A DNA stretch of 64,000 bases from Streptomyces sp. SA15 (GCF_002291145.1 NZ_NTGE01000073.1:101770-165769); one strand, 5' to 3'; positions 49,487 through 57,157 are shown, numbered from the stretch's first letter. Made by a program: numbers and translations. Notes: generated by a model from the sequence alone, not told the origin.

Positions 49487-49939
49487 TCAGTCCTCGCGGC
49501 CCACAAGCGCGCCGAAGAAGTCGGCGATCTCCTCGTCCCGCAGTTCCTCGTTGCTGCGCTGCAGATCCGTCACGCCGGCCCGCTGCCGGGCATCCAGCCA
49601 CGGCCCCGGCTGATGCGTCATCGCCGACAGTTCGTGGGCGTCGTAGGCGCGGAAGTTCTCGAGAACCACGTTCACCGAGTCGCGCTCGTCATCATCAAGC
49701 GCCGCCGGATCCCCAGCGATGTCGCCCTTGTCGAGGTTGAAGCGGCCCCGATGCTGGTCGTACAGCTCGTACACGACTGGCCCGTTCGCCCACGCCTCGA
49801 AGCGCTCCGGGAACAGCTGTCGGTCCTCCCACGCCAGGTGGTACCCGTAGGCGAAGTAGCACAGCTTCTGCAGCTTCATGGCGGACATCGGCGCTTCCTT
49901 GGCCAGTATGTAAGCCGCCACATCCCGCACGGTTGCCAT
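49487..49939 (-). CDS. Panacea-domain (DUF4065/SocA-like) antitoxin
   Basis: The 150-residue product matches the Panacea domain: DVAAYILAKEAPMSAMKLQK, LCYFAYGYHLAWEDRQLFPE, RFEAWANGPVVYELYDQHRG. Panacea proteins neutralise diverse toxins encoded beside them. It is the first gene of a two-gene operon with the 49016-49486 gene. It faces opposite to the surrounding element genes, as accessory cargo often does. Confidence 0.88.
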   Translation of the reverse strand: MATVRDVAAYILAKEAPMSAMKLQKLCYFAYGYHLAWEDRQLFPERFEAWANGPVVYELYDQHRGRFNLDKGDIAGDPAALDDDERDSVNVVLENFRAYDAHELSAMTHQPGPWLDARQRAGVTDLQRSNEELRDEEIADFFGALVGRED

Positions 49940-50163
49940 GATCAGTGTCCCCTCTTGCGCCTGCCCTCACCGTAGATGAGTCGCCCCCAGCTGCAACTCG
50001 TCGGGTCCACGGGCATGCAGGCGCATCCCCCAGAAAGACCAGCGTAACGGTGGTCTGCGACAGCCCGGAAGTGGGCGGGTGAAGGTCTGGACAGCGCGTG
50101 ACTAATCGAACGAACGTGTGGACGAGTGGGGAGTTTGACCAGCCAGACGGGCCGACCGTCCAG

Positions 50164-50550
50164 CTACCCCACGTCCGGCAGCTCGACCTCCGCCAGCACC
50201 GGCGCAGTCTCCCCAGCCGCGTGCCGCTGCGCCTTACGGGCGTTCTCCTCCCGCATCGCCGTCAACCACGGCCACAAGTCTGGTAGCTGCTGCCCCGCAC
50301 ACGCCAACCGATGCTCGATCCGGCAACGCTGCTGTGGGTCCGGCGGGCACACCGCGTACACCGTCACCCGACCGTCGGACAGTTCGATCCACCGGTACTC
50401 GGCCGGCACCACGTGCGCCGGCGGGTTCACGTCCGGCTCCAGCAGCACCCAGTCATGCTCCAACGTCGGCACCCGGTCCTGCGGCAACCCGCAAAACGGG
50501 CACGCGTACTGTCCGCCACCAAGCCGCGGCACTTTCCCATTTGCCCCCAT
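50164..50550 (-). CDS. DUF6083 family protein
   Basis: The 128-residue product has an N-terminal YACPFCGLPQDRVPTLE Cys pair and WVLLEPDVNPPAHVVPAEYR, the DUF6083 pattern of Streptomyces and AICEs. RIEHRLACAGQQ follows, with a helical tail. ATG 50550 is used; the frame remains open to 50790 without a clear ribosome site. Function unknown. Confidence 0.78.
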   Translation of the reverse strand: MGANGKVPRLGGGQYACPFCGLPQDRVPTLEHDWVLLEPDVNPPAHVVPAEYRWIELSDGRVTVYAVCPPDPQQRCRIEHRLACAGQQLPDLWPWLTAMREENARKAQRHAAGETAPVLAEVELPDVG

Positions 50551-50709
50551 ACCGTGAGCGTGAGGCCCGACCAGGCCCGGCACACCCCAGCATCCGGACG
50601 GGAACCCTGCGCCACCAAAGGCACGCGACGGCAGCCGAGACGACACGGAGACTCCGCAGCCCCAGACGCCACAGTGGCAGCGGCCAGACAGGCGCTGTAG
50701 ACAGAGCAG

Positions 50710-50741
50710 CGCCCCCACCCCATCTGGGGCGGGGGCGTTTT
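50710..50741 (+). terminator. Strong plus-strand terminator
   Basis: CGCCCCCACCCCA and TGGGGCGGGGGCG form a 13-bp stem with one mismatch and a 2-nt loop, followed by TTTT on the plus strand. No plus-strand protein gene precedes it. Confidence 0.65.
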
Positions 50742-50750
50742 GCTGTACGA

Positions 50751-50924
50751 CTACTCGTTCGGCACGCCCGGCTCCGGCAAGTCCGCCCACAACCGCGCCG
50801 CGATCAGTTCCGCCTCCTCCTGCGACGTGCCCGCCTTCACCAAAATGAACCCGTGGGAACCGTCCGGGAAGGCGACCTCCCGCATCTCTGTACCCAACGG
50901 GCCAGGCGACGGCTCCTCCGACAT
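50751..50924 (-). CDS. Small hypothetical protein
   Basis: The 57-residue product (GTEMREVAFPDGSHGFILVK, then AGTSQEEAELIAARLWADLP) has GAGAGGGG upstream of ATG 50924. An alternative start exists at 50939. Function unknown. Confidence 0.6.
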   Translation of the reverse strand: MSEEPSPGPLGTEMREVAFPDGSHGFILVKAGTSQEEAELIAARLWADLPEPGVPNE

Positions 50925-50962
50925 GACGGCCCCTCTCATCGACGAAACCGTCACGCTAACGA

Positions 50963-50994
50963 GCAGCGCCCCCGCACGGAAGCGGGGGCGCTGC
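50963..50994. terminator. Perfect 13-bp terminator hairpin
   Basis: GCAGCGCCCCCGC (50963-50975) and GCGGGGGCGCTGC (50982-50994) pair perfectly with a 6-nt loop, just downstream of the minus-strand gene at 51008-51304. Confidence 0.8.
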
Positions 50995-51007
50995 GGCGTT
51001 CGGGTGA

Positions 51008-51304
51008 TCAGAGCTCCGTCAACTGGTACGGCTCCGGCAGCGGCGGCATCGGAACCCGCAACGCCGCACCCAGCATCGCGCGGGCGATCATCTCCCGCTC
51101 CGCAGCCGGCTGGCCCCGCCGCATCGCGAACAGCATGGTTCCGTCCCTCCGCACATACGTGCCGCCCGTGAAGCCGGGGTCCTCGATCGGCAGCTCCGAC
51201 ACGTCGACACGGAACTCGGCGAGAAGACTGTTGAGCGGGGCGTCCATCAGATGGTCGACGGTCGGGACGGGACGCGGGGGCGCGGGGCATGTACTCTGCT
51301 GCAT
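51008..51304 (-). CDS. Hypothetical protein
   Basis: The 98-residue product includes APLNSLLAEFRVDVSELPIE, GGTYVRRDGTMLFAMRRGQP and MIARAMLGAALRVPMPPLPE. ATG 51304 has GAAAGGA upstream. The family is not recognised. Confidence 0.65.
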   Translation of the reverse strand: MQQSTCPAPPRPVPTVDHLMDAPLNSLLAEFRVDVSELPIEDPGFTGGTYVRRDGTMLFAMRRGQPAAEREMIARAMLGAALRVPMPPLPEPYQLTEL

Positions 51305-51367
51305 GAGCAGTCCTTTCGTGATGGTTGGGATTCGCTGATCAGCGGCTGGCACCGCTGGTGATGAACA

Positions 51368-51391
51368 GGCCCGGTGTTAGCGCACCGGGCC
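51368..51391 (-). terminator. Terminator after the GIY-YIG gene
   Basis: GGCCCGGTG (51368-51376) and CACCGGGCC (51383-51391) pair perfectly with a 6-nt loop, extended by GAAC/GTTC outside. Confidence 0.75.
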
Positions 51392-51398
51392 GTTCGCG

Positions 51399-51896
51399 TT
51401 ACTGGGCTAGGGACGGGCTCTTCGGTGCGGCGATGTATCGGTAGTTCCCCCGCTTGCAGACCGTTCCCGGCGGGAGGGCGTCCAGCGCCATCGCCACGCT
51501 CATCGCAGAAACGCCGTATCGGCGGCCAAGGTGGGTGATGCGGATCATTTCGCCCGGCTGCAAGGTTCCGTTGTCGAGATCGCGGCGCAGCTCCTCGGCA
51601 GCATGGCCCCTTTCCGTCGTGTCGTCGTACTTGCCCTGCGTGTAGCTCCCGTCGGGATGCCATACGCCGTTGTACAGAGGCGACTCGTTCTCCATGGCGG
51701 CTAGCTCGGCGGCGCGCGCTTCCGGCCGGGATGGAAACCACTCGACGCGGTTACCTGAGACAAGGTGCCACCAGGTTTTTTCCCACTCGTGCATCCGCCA
51801 GCGCTTGTGTACATCCTTGGCTATCCCGACGTAAAGCAGCACCCCGTCGGCGTCGAAGAGGCGGTAAAACGCGGTGCGCTCGGGTGATTCGGGCAT
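51399..51896 (-). CDS. GIY-YIG nuclease domain fused to a winged-helix domain
   Basis: The 165-residue protein has an N-terminal GIY-YIG fold (FYRLFDADGVLLYVGIAKDV, then HKRWRMHEWEKTWWHLV and a Glu in ARAAELAAMENESPLYN) at about 9-75. A GntR-like winged helix fills about 95-160 (ERGHAAEELRRDLDNGTLQP, then YGVSAMSVAMALDALPPGT). The fusion suggests a sequence-targeted nuclease, either homing-like or defensive. ATG 51896 begins MPESPERTAF. The domain calls are good; the biological role is open. Confidence 0.82.
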   Translation of the reverse strand: MPESPERTAFYRLFDADGVLLYVGIAKDVHKRWRMHEWEKTWWHLVSGNRVEWFPSRPEARAAELAAMENESPLYNGVWHPDGSYTQGKYDDTTERGHAAEELRRDLDNGTLQPGEMIRITHLGRRYGVSAMSVAMALDALPPGTVCKRGNYRYIAAPKSPSLAQ

Positions 51897-51998
51897 GCCG
51901 CTCCTAACTGAGCGTGTGGCGTGAGCCACTCTCGGAAGCGACTGTAAGAGGTTTATTGAGAGGTTCGCAACCCTCTCGTTCGCCAGCAGACGCAACAA

Positions 51999-52025
51999 AG
52001 CCCCGACGTCCGTCGCGTCGGGGCT
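51999..52025 (-). terminator. Terminator after the GntR gene
   Basis: AGCCCCGACG (51999-52008) and CGTCGGGGCT (52016-52025) pair perfectly with a 7-nt loop and are followed by TTTGTTG on the minus strand. Confidence 0.8.
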
Positions 52026-52039
52026 AGCGGGCCCGCTGG

Positions 52040-52801
52040 TCAGAACTCGTATTCGAGCTCGTAGAGATGGCCCGCCTTGGCCATGATCTCCGCCTGGATC
52101 GGCCTATCGTCCACGCTGTACGTCACGCGGAACTGGCGGAGGACCGGCAGCTTCGTCGGCATCCTCAACGCCTTCGCCTGCTCCGGCGTCGGCCACCGCG
52201 CTGCCACCTTGTCAACGCAACGCAACGGCGGCAGGCCGGCCTCCAACAGGACTCGACCCACGCCACCCCGGATCTTCCGATTCTCGGCGATAGGCGTCCC
52301 TCGGGCCAGGTCGAGCGGAATGTACACCTCGACCAACTCGCAAGGCTGATCGTCCAGGTAGAGCACCTGGCGGCGCATCTGCGCCTTCTCGTCCTCGGCG
52401 AGGCCGAAGGCGTCCCGGATAGCGGCGGGCGGCACGACCTCTTCGACCGCGAGTAGATCGCTCTTGCCTGCCAGCCCCTTCTGCTCGGCGGCAGCGATCC
52501 ACTGGTACTTCCCGCCGTCGCCAGGAGGGTTCTTGTAGCTCGCCGGCTCCATCGTGCGCTGCCGATGCTGCCGGGCGTACACGCCAGCACCCCGCCTTGT
52601 GTAGGCGAGTCCCTCCTTCTCGAGCATGGTGACCGCGTTGCGGATCGTCTGTGCGGCGGCACCGAAAAGATCGGTCAGCTGACGGCTGGACGGAAGTTTC
52701 TCGCCAGGAGGGAAGTCGCCGTTGAGGATGCCGTCTCTGAGGTATGCGGCGATCTGGTCCTGAACGGGCCAGACGCTCTCTTCCTCGAACTCTTCTGTCA
52801 C
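52040..52801 (-). CDS. GntR family regulator, HutC/KorSA-like
   Basis: The 253-residue GTG-started protein has an N-terminal winged helix (AYLRDGILNGDFPPGEKLPS, then SRQLTDLFGAAAQTIRNAV) and a C-terminal UTRA effector domain (KAQMRRQVLYLDDQPCELVE). AICEs typically encode a KorSA-type GntR repressor of transfer genes in this position, divergent from the transfer operon. It sits one base after a UTRA-only gene on the same strand. Confidence 0.88.
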   Translation of the reverse strand: MTEEFEEESVWPVQDQIAAYLRDGILNGDFPPGEKLPSSRQLTDLFGAAAQTIRNAVTMLEKEGLAYTRRGAGVYARQHRQRTMEPASYKNPPGDGGKYQWIAAAEQKGLAGKSDLLAVEEVVPPAAIRDAFGLAEDEKAQMRRQVLYLDDQPCELVEVYIPLDLARGTPIAENRKIRGGVGRVLLEAGLPPLRCVDKVAARWPTPEQAKALRMPTKLPVLRQFRVTYSVDDRPIQAEIMAKAGHLYELEYEF

Positions 52802-52802
52802 G

Positions 52803-53336
52803 TCAGTGGGCCTTCATTGAGTAGTGGAGCCGTCCAATGCGGCCGGGGCTGACCATGACGGACACCTCGTATGGGTGGCCGCCGCTGGAGATGACGCGAG
52901 TGAGGCAGAGGATCCACTCGTGGTTGTCGGCGAGTTGCAGAGCCTCGGCTTCCTCTCGCGTCGGCGGCCTCGTCGTGACGTACTCCTGGACCGACTCGGG
53001 CTTGTAGCCCAGCGAGGCGAGCAGGGATACGGCGCCGCCGCGTATCCGCCCCTTCTGTGCCAGTGCTGTCTGCGCGGCGAAGCTGGCTGGCCAGTAGGAG
53101 TTGGCCAACTCGATGGGGCGGCTGTCCAGCGAGATTAGGCGCTGCCTCAGGATGACGGGTGTGCCGGGAGTCAGGCCGAGGTGGGCCGCCACTTCCTGCG
53201 GGGCGCTGGCTTGCTCTGCTCGCAGGATCCGCTGGGTGCCAGTGCGCCCCTGAGCTGCTGCCTCTTTACCCCACACGTCACCCTGGCCGCTTTCTAGGTA
53301 GGGCGCTGACGACCCAGTCCAGTGCGTTTCTGTCAC
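52803..53336 (-). CDS. UTRA-domain protein lacking the DNA-binding domain
   Basis: The 177-residue GTG-started product consists of a UTRA ligand-binding domain only (TPVILRQRLISLDSRPIELA, then HPYEVSVMVSPGRIGRL). The start is set by GGAGGAG 6 nt upstream. It could form heterodimers with the following GntR protein or act as its sensor. No second frame holds a missing HTH. Confidence 0.8.
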   Translation of the reverse strand: MTETHWTGSSAPYLESGQGDVWGKEAAAQGRTGTQRILRAEQASAPQEVAAHLGLTPGTPVILRQRLISLDSRPIELANSYWPASFAAQTALAQKGRIRGGAVSLLASLGYKPESVQEYVTTRPPTREEAEALQLADNHEWILCLTRVISSGGHPYEVSVMVSPGRIGRLHYSMKAH

Positions 53337-53477
53337 TCGCGACTCCTCCAGTTCACAAGGTCTCTTGAGCCATCCATCAGTTTCTCCACCATAAGGCCAG
53401 TTCACGAGGGGCGGCGGAGCATACGAGAGCGGTTCGGGCGGGCGAGACGATTGCAGCTTCTCAAGAATGCACCTACA

Positions 53478-53496
53478 GTTGAGAAGTCAGCTCAAC
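53478..53496. promoter_or_regulatory. Inverted repeat between the GntR and transfer operons
   Basis: GTTGAG-N7-CTCAAC lies in the 185-bp divergent region, 25 bp upstream of the first transfer-side start. It is a likely site for the KorSA-like GntR protein. Confidence 0.5.
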
Positions 53497-53521
53497 CCCA
53501 ACTCCTGGATTGGAGAGCCCG

Positions 53522-53752
53522 ATGCTGCCTGCGGATCAGGAGCTGCTCACCGTGCGAGAGGCCGCAGTGCTGCTGCGGATCTCCAAGCCGACGGTCTACC
53601 GCTGGATCGACAACGGCGACCTGCCGGCCATCCGCTACGGACAGCCGCGAGCCGAAGGCGACCCGAGGCGCGGGGGAGCGATCCGAATCCCGAGGGACGT
53701 CGTCATGGCGCTCCGCGAGACCACAAACCCGTCCACCGAGGAGGCGGCATGA
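53522..53752 (+). CDS. Excisionase-type HTH protein
   Basis: The 76-residue product is a MerR/excisionase-like winged helix: LLTVREAAVLLRISKPTVYR then WIDNGDLPAIRYGQPRAEGD. ATG 53522 has GGAGAG upstream. It is a good candidate for Xis or an activator of the transfer operon, and is first in the rightward transfer operon. Confidence 0.82.
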   Translation: MLPADQELLTVREAAVLLRISKPTVYRWIDNGDLPAIRYGQPRAEGDPRRGGAIRIPRDVVMALRETTNPSTEEAA

Positions 53753-53946
53753 CCACCGCGACCCCTACCTACCCCGTCCTCACCTTCGCCGACGCTGTGG
53801 CCGACTGCCCCGAGCACCGCGCGCAGCACGAGGAGGCCGAGGCGCGCTACGCCAAGGACCTCGCCGAGTACGGTGCCTCCATTCAGATCCGCGACCGCCG
53901 CCAGCTCGGACTGCACATCGCGCCCGTCAAGGCGGTGACGGCATGA
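53749..53946 (+). CDS. Small hypothetical protein
   Basis: The 65-residue product is acidic and helical (ADCPEHRAQHEEAEARYAKD). It overlaps both neighbours by ATGA. Function unknown. Confidence 0.65.
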   Translation: MTTATPTYPVLTFADAVADCPEHRAQHEEAEARYAKDLAEYGASIQIRDRRQLGLHIAPVKAVTA

Positions 53947-54419
53947 CCACCGCAACCCCTCCCCCCACCCCCACTGCCCCGCTTCCGCCGGCTGCTGTGT
54001 CGGTGCTGCACCGTCTGGAGCGCGCGTTCCTGCCGCTGGACCTGGTCCGTGCAGTGACCCGCTACGAGGTGGCGACGGCTCGTAAGGCGGAGCTGGAGGC
54101 GAAGCCGACGCGTGAGTGGTCGGGTACCGACTTCGACTCTTGGGTCGACTGTGAGCGCACGATCCTCGATTCGGTGATGGTGCTCGTCGCGGCTGGGCGT
54201 ATGGACCTGCTTGAGACCCCTGTCGACCCGGTGATTCGTGCGGCAGCGGACTTCCGTAAGGCCGCTCTTCGTGCGGCGGCCCTTTCGAACGAGGCGCTGA
54301 GCCCCAACATGGCGGACCTGGACGCGGACTCCCTGGCTGCCGCCGAGGATCTGATGGCCGGCGCCCGCGCGACGCTCGCTGCTGCCGGAATGCTGCACCT
54401 GATCGGCGGTGGCGTCTGA
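53943..54419 (+). CDS. Hypothetical transfer-region protein
   Basis: The 158-residue product is helical (LERAFLPLDLVRAVTRYEVA, then ATARKAELEAKPTREW). It overlaps its neighbours. The MTTATPxxPT start is shared with the gene before it, which may reflect duplication of the 5' end. Function unknown. Confidence 0.65.
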   Translation: MTTATPPPTPTAPLPPAAVSVLHRLERAFLPLDLVRAVTRYEVATARKAELEAKPTREWSGTDFDSWVDCERTILDSVMVLVAAGRMDLLETPVDPVIRAAADFRKAALRAAALSNEALSPNMADLDADSLAAAEDLMAGARATLAAAGMLHLIGGGV

Positions 54420-54703
54420 TGGCCCGCCGGTTCAAGGACATGCAGACGGAGGAGCAGCGGTACGCGGCTCGTCAGGCGCCGGCGCTTCGGCATATGGCCT
54501 ACCAGGCCGAGCAGGAATCCGAGCGGCAGCAGATGACCGCTGACGTGTACGGCCGTCAGGGCCGGGACTACTCGGATCCGGCGAAGGCGTCCCGTGCACA
54601 GCGTGAGGCGGACCGGCTGCGCGACCGAGGCAAGGGCCTGCGGGAGACCGCGAACCGCGCCGAGGCCGAGGCGACGCCGAAGAAGAAGCGGCGGTGGTTC
54701 TGA
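54419..54703 (+). CDS. Small basic hypothetical protein
   Basis: The 94-residue product is highly charged and helical, with a lysine-rich end (TPKKKRRWF). It is coupled to its neighbours. It may be DNA-associated. Function unknown. Confidence 0.65.
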   Translation: MARRFKDMQTEEQRYAARQAPALRHMAYQAEQESERQQMTADVYGRQGRDYSDPAKASRAQREADRLRDRGKGLRETANRAEAEATPKKKRRWF

Positions 54704-54864
54704 TGGCCCGCGAGGTGTACGACAGCTTCCCGGCCGGCGCCCCGCGTGGTTCGTGGCCGGCGGAGGAGAAGGCGCAGCAGCTCCGCGAGTCCGGAACCCC
54801 CGCCACGGTCGTGATGGACCTGGACGGCGACCGGTTCCTCGTCGTCGAGGAGGTGGCCCGGTGA
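54703..54864 (+). CDS. Very small hypothetical protein
   Basis: The 53-residue product begins MAREVYDSFPAGAPRGSW and ends DLDGDRFLVVEEVAR. It overlaps both neighbours (TGATG and GTGA). Function unknown. Confidence 0.55.
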   Translation: MAREVYDSFPAGAPRGSWPAEEKAQQLRESGTPATVVMDLDGDRFLVVEEVAR

Positions 54865-55202
54865 GCACCTCTGAGATCTACAAGCTGCGTTGGCAGCGTG
54901 ACGCGCATCGTGCGCTCGGCGAGTTCCTTCAGGTCAACGGGATGCCCGTGATCTCGTGGACGATCGCTATCTCGGGCGCGCTGGTCGGGGATGTCGATTC
55001 GCTGACGTCGACGCCGGGCGAGATGCGGGCCGCGTTCGAGGCGTGGGTCCGGCAGCTCAACGCGGCTGTGTGGCCGGAGCGGATCGACTCGGACGGCACG
55101 GTCCATCTGCACGCCAAGTTCGCGTGGGTGCAGAACCCGGATGTTCGCGGTGCGATCCGCGCCACGATCGCCCCGCCGACGTGCGAGGACGGCGCGTCGT
55201 GA
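54861..55202 (+). CDS. Hypothetical transfer-region protein
   Basis: The 113-residue GTG-started product includes RDAHRALGEFLQVNGMPVIS, WTIAISGALVGDVDSLTSTP and EMRAAFEAWVRQLNAAVWPE. This type recurs in AICE transfer operons. Function unknown. Confidence 0.65.
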   Translation: MSTSEIYKLRWQRDAHRALGEFLQVNGMPVISWTIAISGALVGDVDSLTSTPGEMRAAFEAWVRQLNAAVWPERIDSDGTVHLHAKFAWVQNPDVRGAIRATIAPPTCEDGAS

Positions 55203-55279
55203 CCGACTCCGAGCGTGCCGAGCTGTCCCGGAAGGTCGCCGAGGCCAACCGGCGGTCCGAGTCCCGGCCGAAGCCCTAA
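55199..55279 (+). CDS. Tiny hypothetical protein
   Basis: The 26-residue GTG-started product (TDSERAELSRKVAEANRRSE..) is supported only by its GTGA overlap with the gene before it. Its existence is uncertain. Confidence 0.35.
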   Translation: MTDSERAELSRKVAEANRRSESRPKP

Positions 55280-55291
55280 CCCCCTAGACCG

Positions 55292-55326
55292 CCGCGGGCG
55301 GGTCGACCCCCTGTCCCCGCCCGCGG
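55292..55326. terminator. Intergenic hairpin
   Basis: CCGCGGGCGGG (55292-55302) and CCCGCCCGCGG (55316-55326) pair perfectly with a 13-nt loop. Confidence 0.65.
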
Positions 55327-55383
55327 TGCCCGCCCCGTACCACCCCACTGTTCCTGTGACCTTGAAAGGGTCTGTGATCCCCC

Positions 55384-55614
55384 ATGTCTCCGTACCTGTT
55401 CTCCGCCGACTTCGGCGTCACCGTGTTCGGCCGGAAGGCCCGCGCCGCTACGACGGTGGCCGAGGCGACCGTGCTGTCCATCAGCGACCTGTTCGGCGAG
55501 TACGCCAAGGCCCGCGCTGCCGGCGACCTGGCCCGGATGCGGCAGATCCGTGAGATCGCCGACGCGGAGCTGCTGGCCGAGCTCGACGGTTTCGACTACC
55601 CGGCCGCCGCCTGA
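55384..55614 (+). CDS. Small hypothetical protein
   Basis: The 76-residue product includes SADFGVTVFGRKARAATTVA and LARMRQIREIADAELLAELD. Hairpins flank it, so it may be expressed as a separate unit. Function unknown. Confidence 0.65.
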   Translation: MSPYLFSADFGVTVFGRKARAATTVAEATVLSISDLFGEYAKARAAGDLARMRQIREIADAELLAELDGFDYPAAA

Positions 55615-55627
55615 CCGGCTGCCCGAT

Positions 55628-55648
55628 CCGCCCGTCTCGCACGGGCGG
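55628..55648 (+). terminator. Intergenic hairpin
   Basis: CCGCCCGT-CTCGC-ACGGGCGG is an 8-bp perfect stem following the first copy of the direct repeat. Confidence 0.55.
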
Positions 55649-55699
55649 TGAGGGGAACCGCTCAGCGTTCCACCACCCAACCCCGAGAGGAGCCCGACC

Positions 55700-55903
55700 G
55701 TGGGCCTGTTCAAGAAGACCGCCGAGGAGAAGGCCGCCGTCGCCGAGATGAAGGCGGCCGACCGTCGGCTGAACGACAACAGCGACCGTGAGTTCAAGGC
55801 CGGGATCCGTCACGAGACGCCCAAGTATCAGGAGCTCAACGCCAAGGCCAACGAGGCCGCCGCGAAGGTGTCGTTCTGGCACGGCGGCACCAAGCGCCGC
55901 TGA
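55700..55903 (+). CDS. Small charged hypothetical protein
   Basis: The 67-residue GTG-started product is Lys/Glu/Ala-rich (FKKTAEEKAAVAEMKAADRR) with a GGTKRR end, a small helical protein frequent in AICE transfer regions. GAGAGGAG is upstream. Function unknown. Confidence 0.65.
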   Translation: MGLFKKTAEEKAAVAEMKAADRRLNDNSDREFKAGIRHETPKYQELNAKANEAAAKVSFWHGGTKRR

Positions 55904-55951
55904 CCGGCTGCCCGATCCGCTGGCTCCACGCCGGCAACGAGAGGAGGAATC

Positions 55952-57049
55952 ATGAAGCGCATCAGTAAGGTCCAGGCGGCGGCCCGCCGGCTGGACGTGT
56001 TCGCTGTCGTTGAGAAGCTGCTCACTCTTGCCGCCCTGGTCCTGGTCGCCGTGACCGTTGGCGGGCAGCTGGGGCAGATCCTCGGCCTGCACGGCACGCT
56101 CGGCATGCTCGTCGGCTGGTCGATCGCGATCGTGTATGACGCGCTGTGGATCGGTGCTCTGCGCATGTCGGAGGTGGCGATCCGGCAGCGGTCCGCGGTC
56201 GGCATCGCTGTGATGATCGGTCTGTCGGTTGTGGCGGTTGGTACGTCGACGGCGACGCTGCTGGTCCTCGGGCACGCCCAGGTGTTCGCGTTTGTCCCGG
56301 TGGCCGCAGCTTTGTTCATGGGTCTGCGGCTGTTCGCGGGGAACGTCCTCGCGGACGCGGAGACTGCAGCGGTCATCGCCGAGCAGTCGGCGGCCGACCG
56401 CAACGCCCGCGCCCTGGCTGCAGCCGACGCCCGGCATCTGCGGTCCGAGGCCACCACGGACGTCCTCACCGAAACCGCCGGCCACCTGGCGGAGATGGAA
56501 CGGCAGATCGCCCGCGCCGATGTGCTGACCCGGGCGCAGGCTCAGATCAACGAGGCCCGCGCGAAGGCGGAGGGCCGCCTGGCGAAGTCCGAGAAGGAGC
56601 ACGGTGTCGCCGCCCTGGCGTACACAGAGCGCGACTTGAGTCTGGCCGTCTCCCGGCCGGCGGTCACGGCTGGCGGAGACACCCGGGCCGAGCTGGATGG
56701 TCACACGGTGGTCACACAGGCCACCCCGGAAATCGAGCCCGTGACCATTCCGCCCGTGACTGCGGACGAAACGGACATGGTCGAGGGGTGCGACCAGACC
56801 CCCATAGAGGACGGCATGGACCTTGCCGAACTCGCGGCGGTCGCCGGTGTCGAGCTGCCCCAGCCGGGCGCCCGACTGTCCGACGAGCAGCTCGCCGTCG
56901 TCCTTCGCTGGCTCCGCTACGGCATGGAGCCGCCCCGCTCCTACCGGCAGGCGCAGAAGGATTTCCGCGCCGCCGGTTTCACCGCCCGCGAAGAGCGCGT
57001 CCGCCGCGTCTGGGGTGAGATCGAACGCCGCGAAACACAGGTCAGCTGA
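55952..57049 (+). CDS. SpdB-like membrane protein of the transfer region
   Basis: The 365-residue product has four hydrophobic helices in its first 130 residues (VEKLLTLAALVLVAVTVGG, LGMLVGWSIAIVYDALWIG, IAVMIGLSVVAVGTSTATLL, AFVPVAAALFMGLRLFAGN). A long coiled coil follows (about 135-220) and then a C-terminal wHTH-like region (LSDEQLAVVLRWLRYG, DFRAAGFTAREERVRRVW). The layout fits Spd/transfer-associated membrane proteins of AICEs that spread the element within the recipient mycelium. The exact Spd class is uncertain. Confidence 0.65.
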   Translation: MKRISKVQAAARRLDVFAVVEKLLTLAALVLVAVTVGGQLGQILGLHGTLGMLVGWSIAIVYDALWIGALRMSEVAIRQRSAVGIAVMIGLSVVAVGTSTATLLVLGHAQVFAFVPVAAALFMGLRLFAGNVLADAETAAVIAEQSAADRNARALAAADARHLRSEATTDVLTETAGHLAEMERQIARADVLTRAQAQINEARAKAEGRLAKSEKEHGVAALAYTERDLSLAVSRPAVTAGGDTRAELDGHTVVTQATPEIEPVTIPPVTADETDMVEGCDQTPIEDGMDLAELAAVAGVELPQPGARLSDEQLAVVLRWLRYGMEPPRSYRQAQKDFRAAGFTAREERVRRVWGEIERRETQVS

Positions 57050-57157
57050 CGCACGCCGGCACCGCCAGTGAGGCCCAGCACCCCCCGCGGTTCTGGTCCT
57101 TGCTGAGACTGCCGGAAGCAGTCGAACAGGCAAAACCCCAGTTCAAGTCCGGTGAGT

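Larger units (their letters stand above)
55611..55920 (+). repeat. Direct repeat spanning two stop codons
   Basis: TGACCGGCTGCCCGATCCGC, preceded by C in both copies, occurs at 55612-55631 and 55901-55920. In each case its TGA is the stop of a gene (55384-55614 and 55700-55903). The copies are 289 bp apart, suggesting gene-end duplication or modular assembly. Confidence 0.75.
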
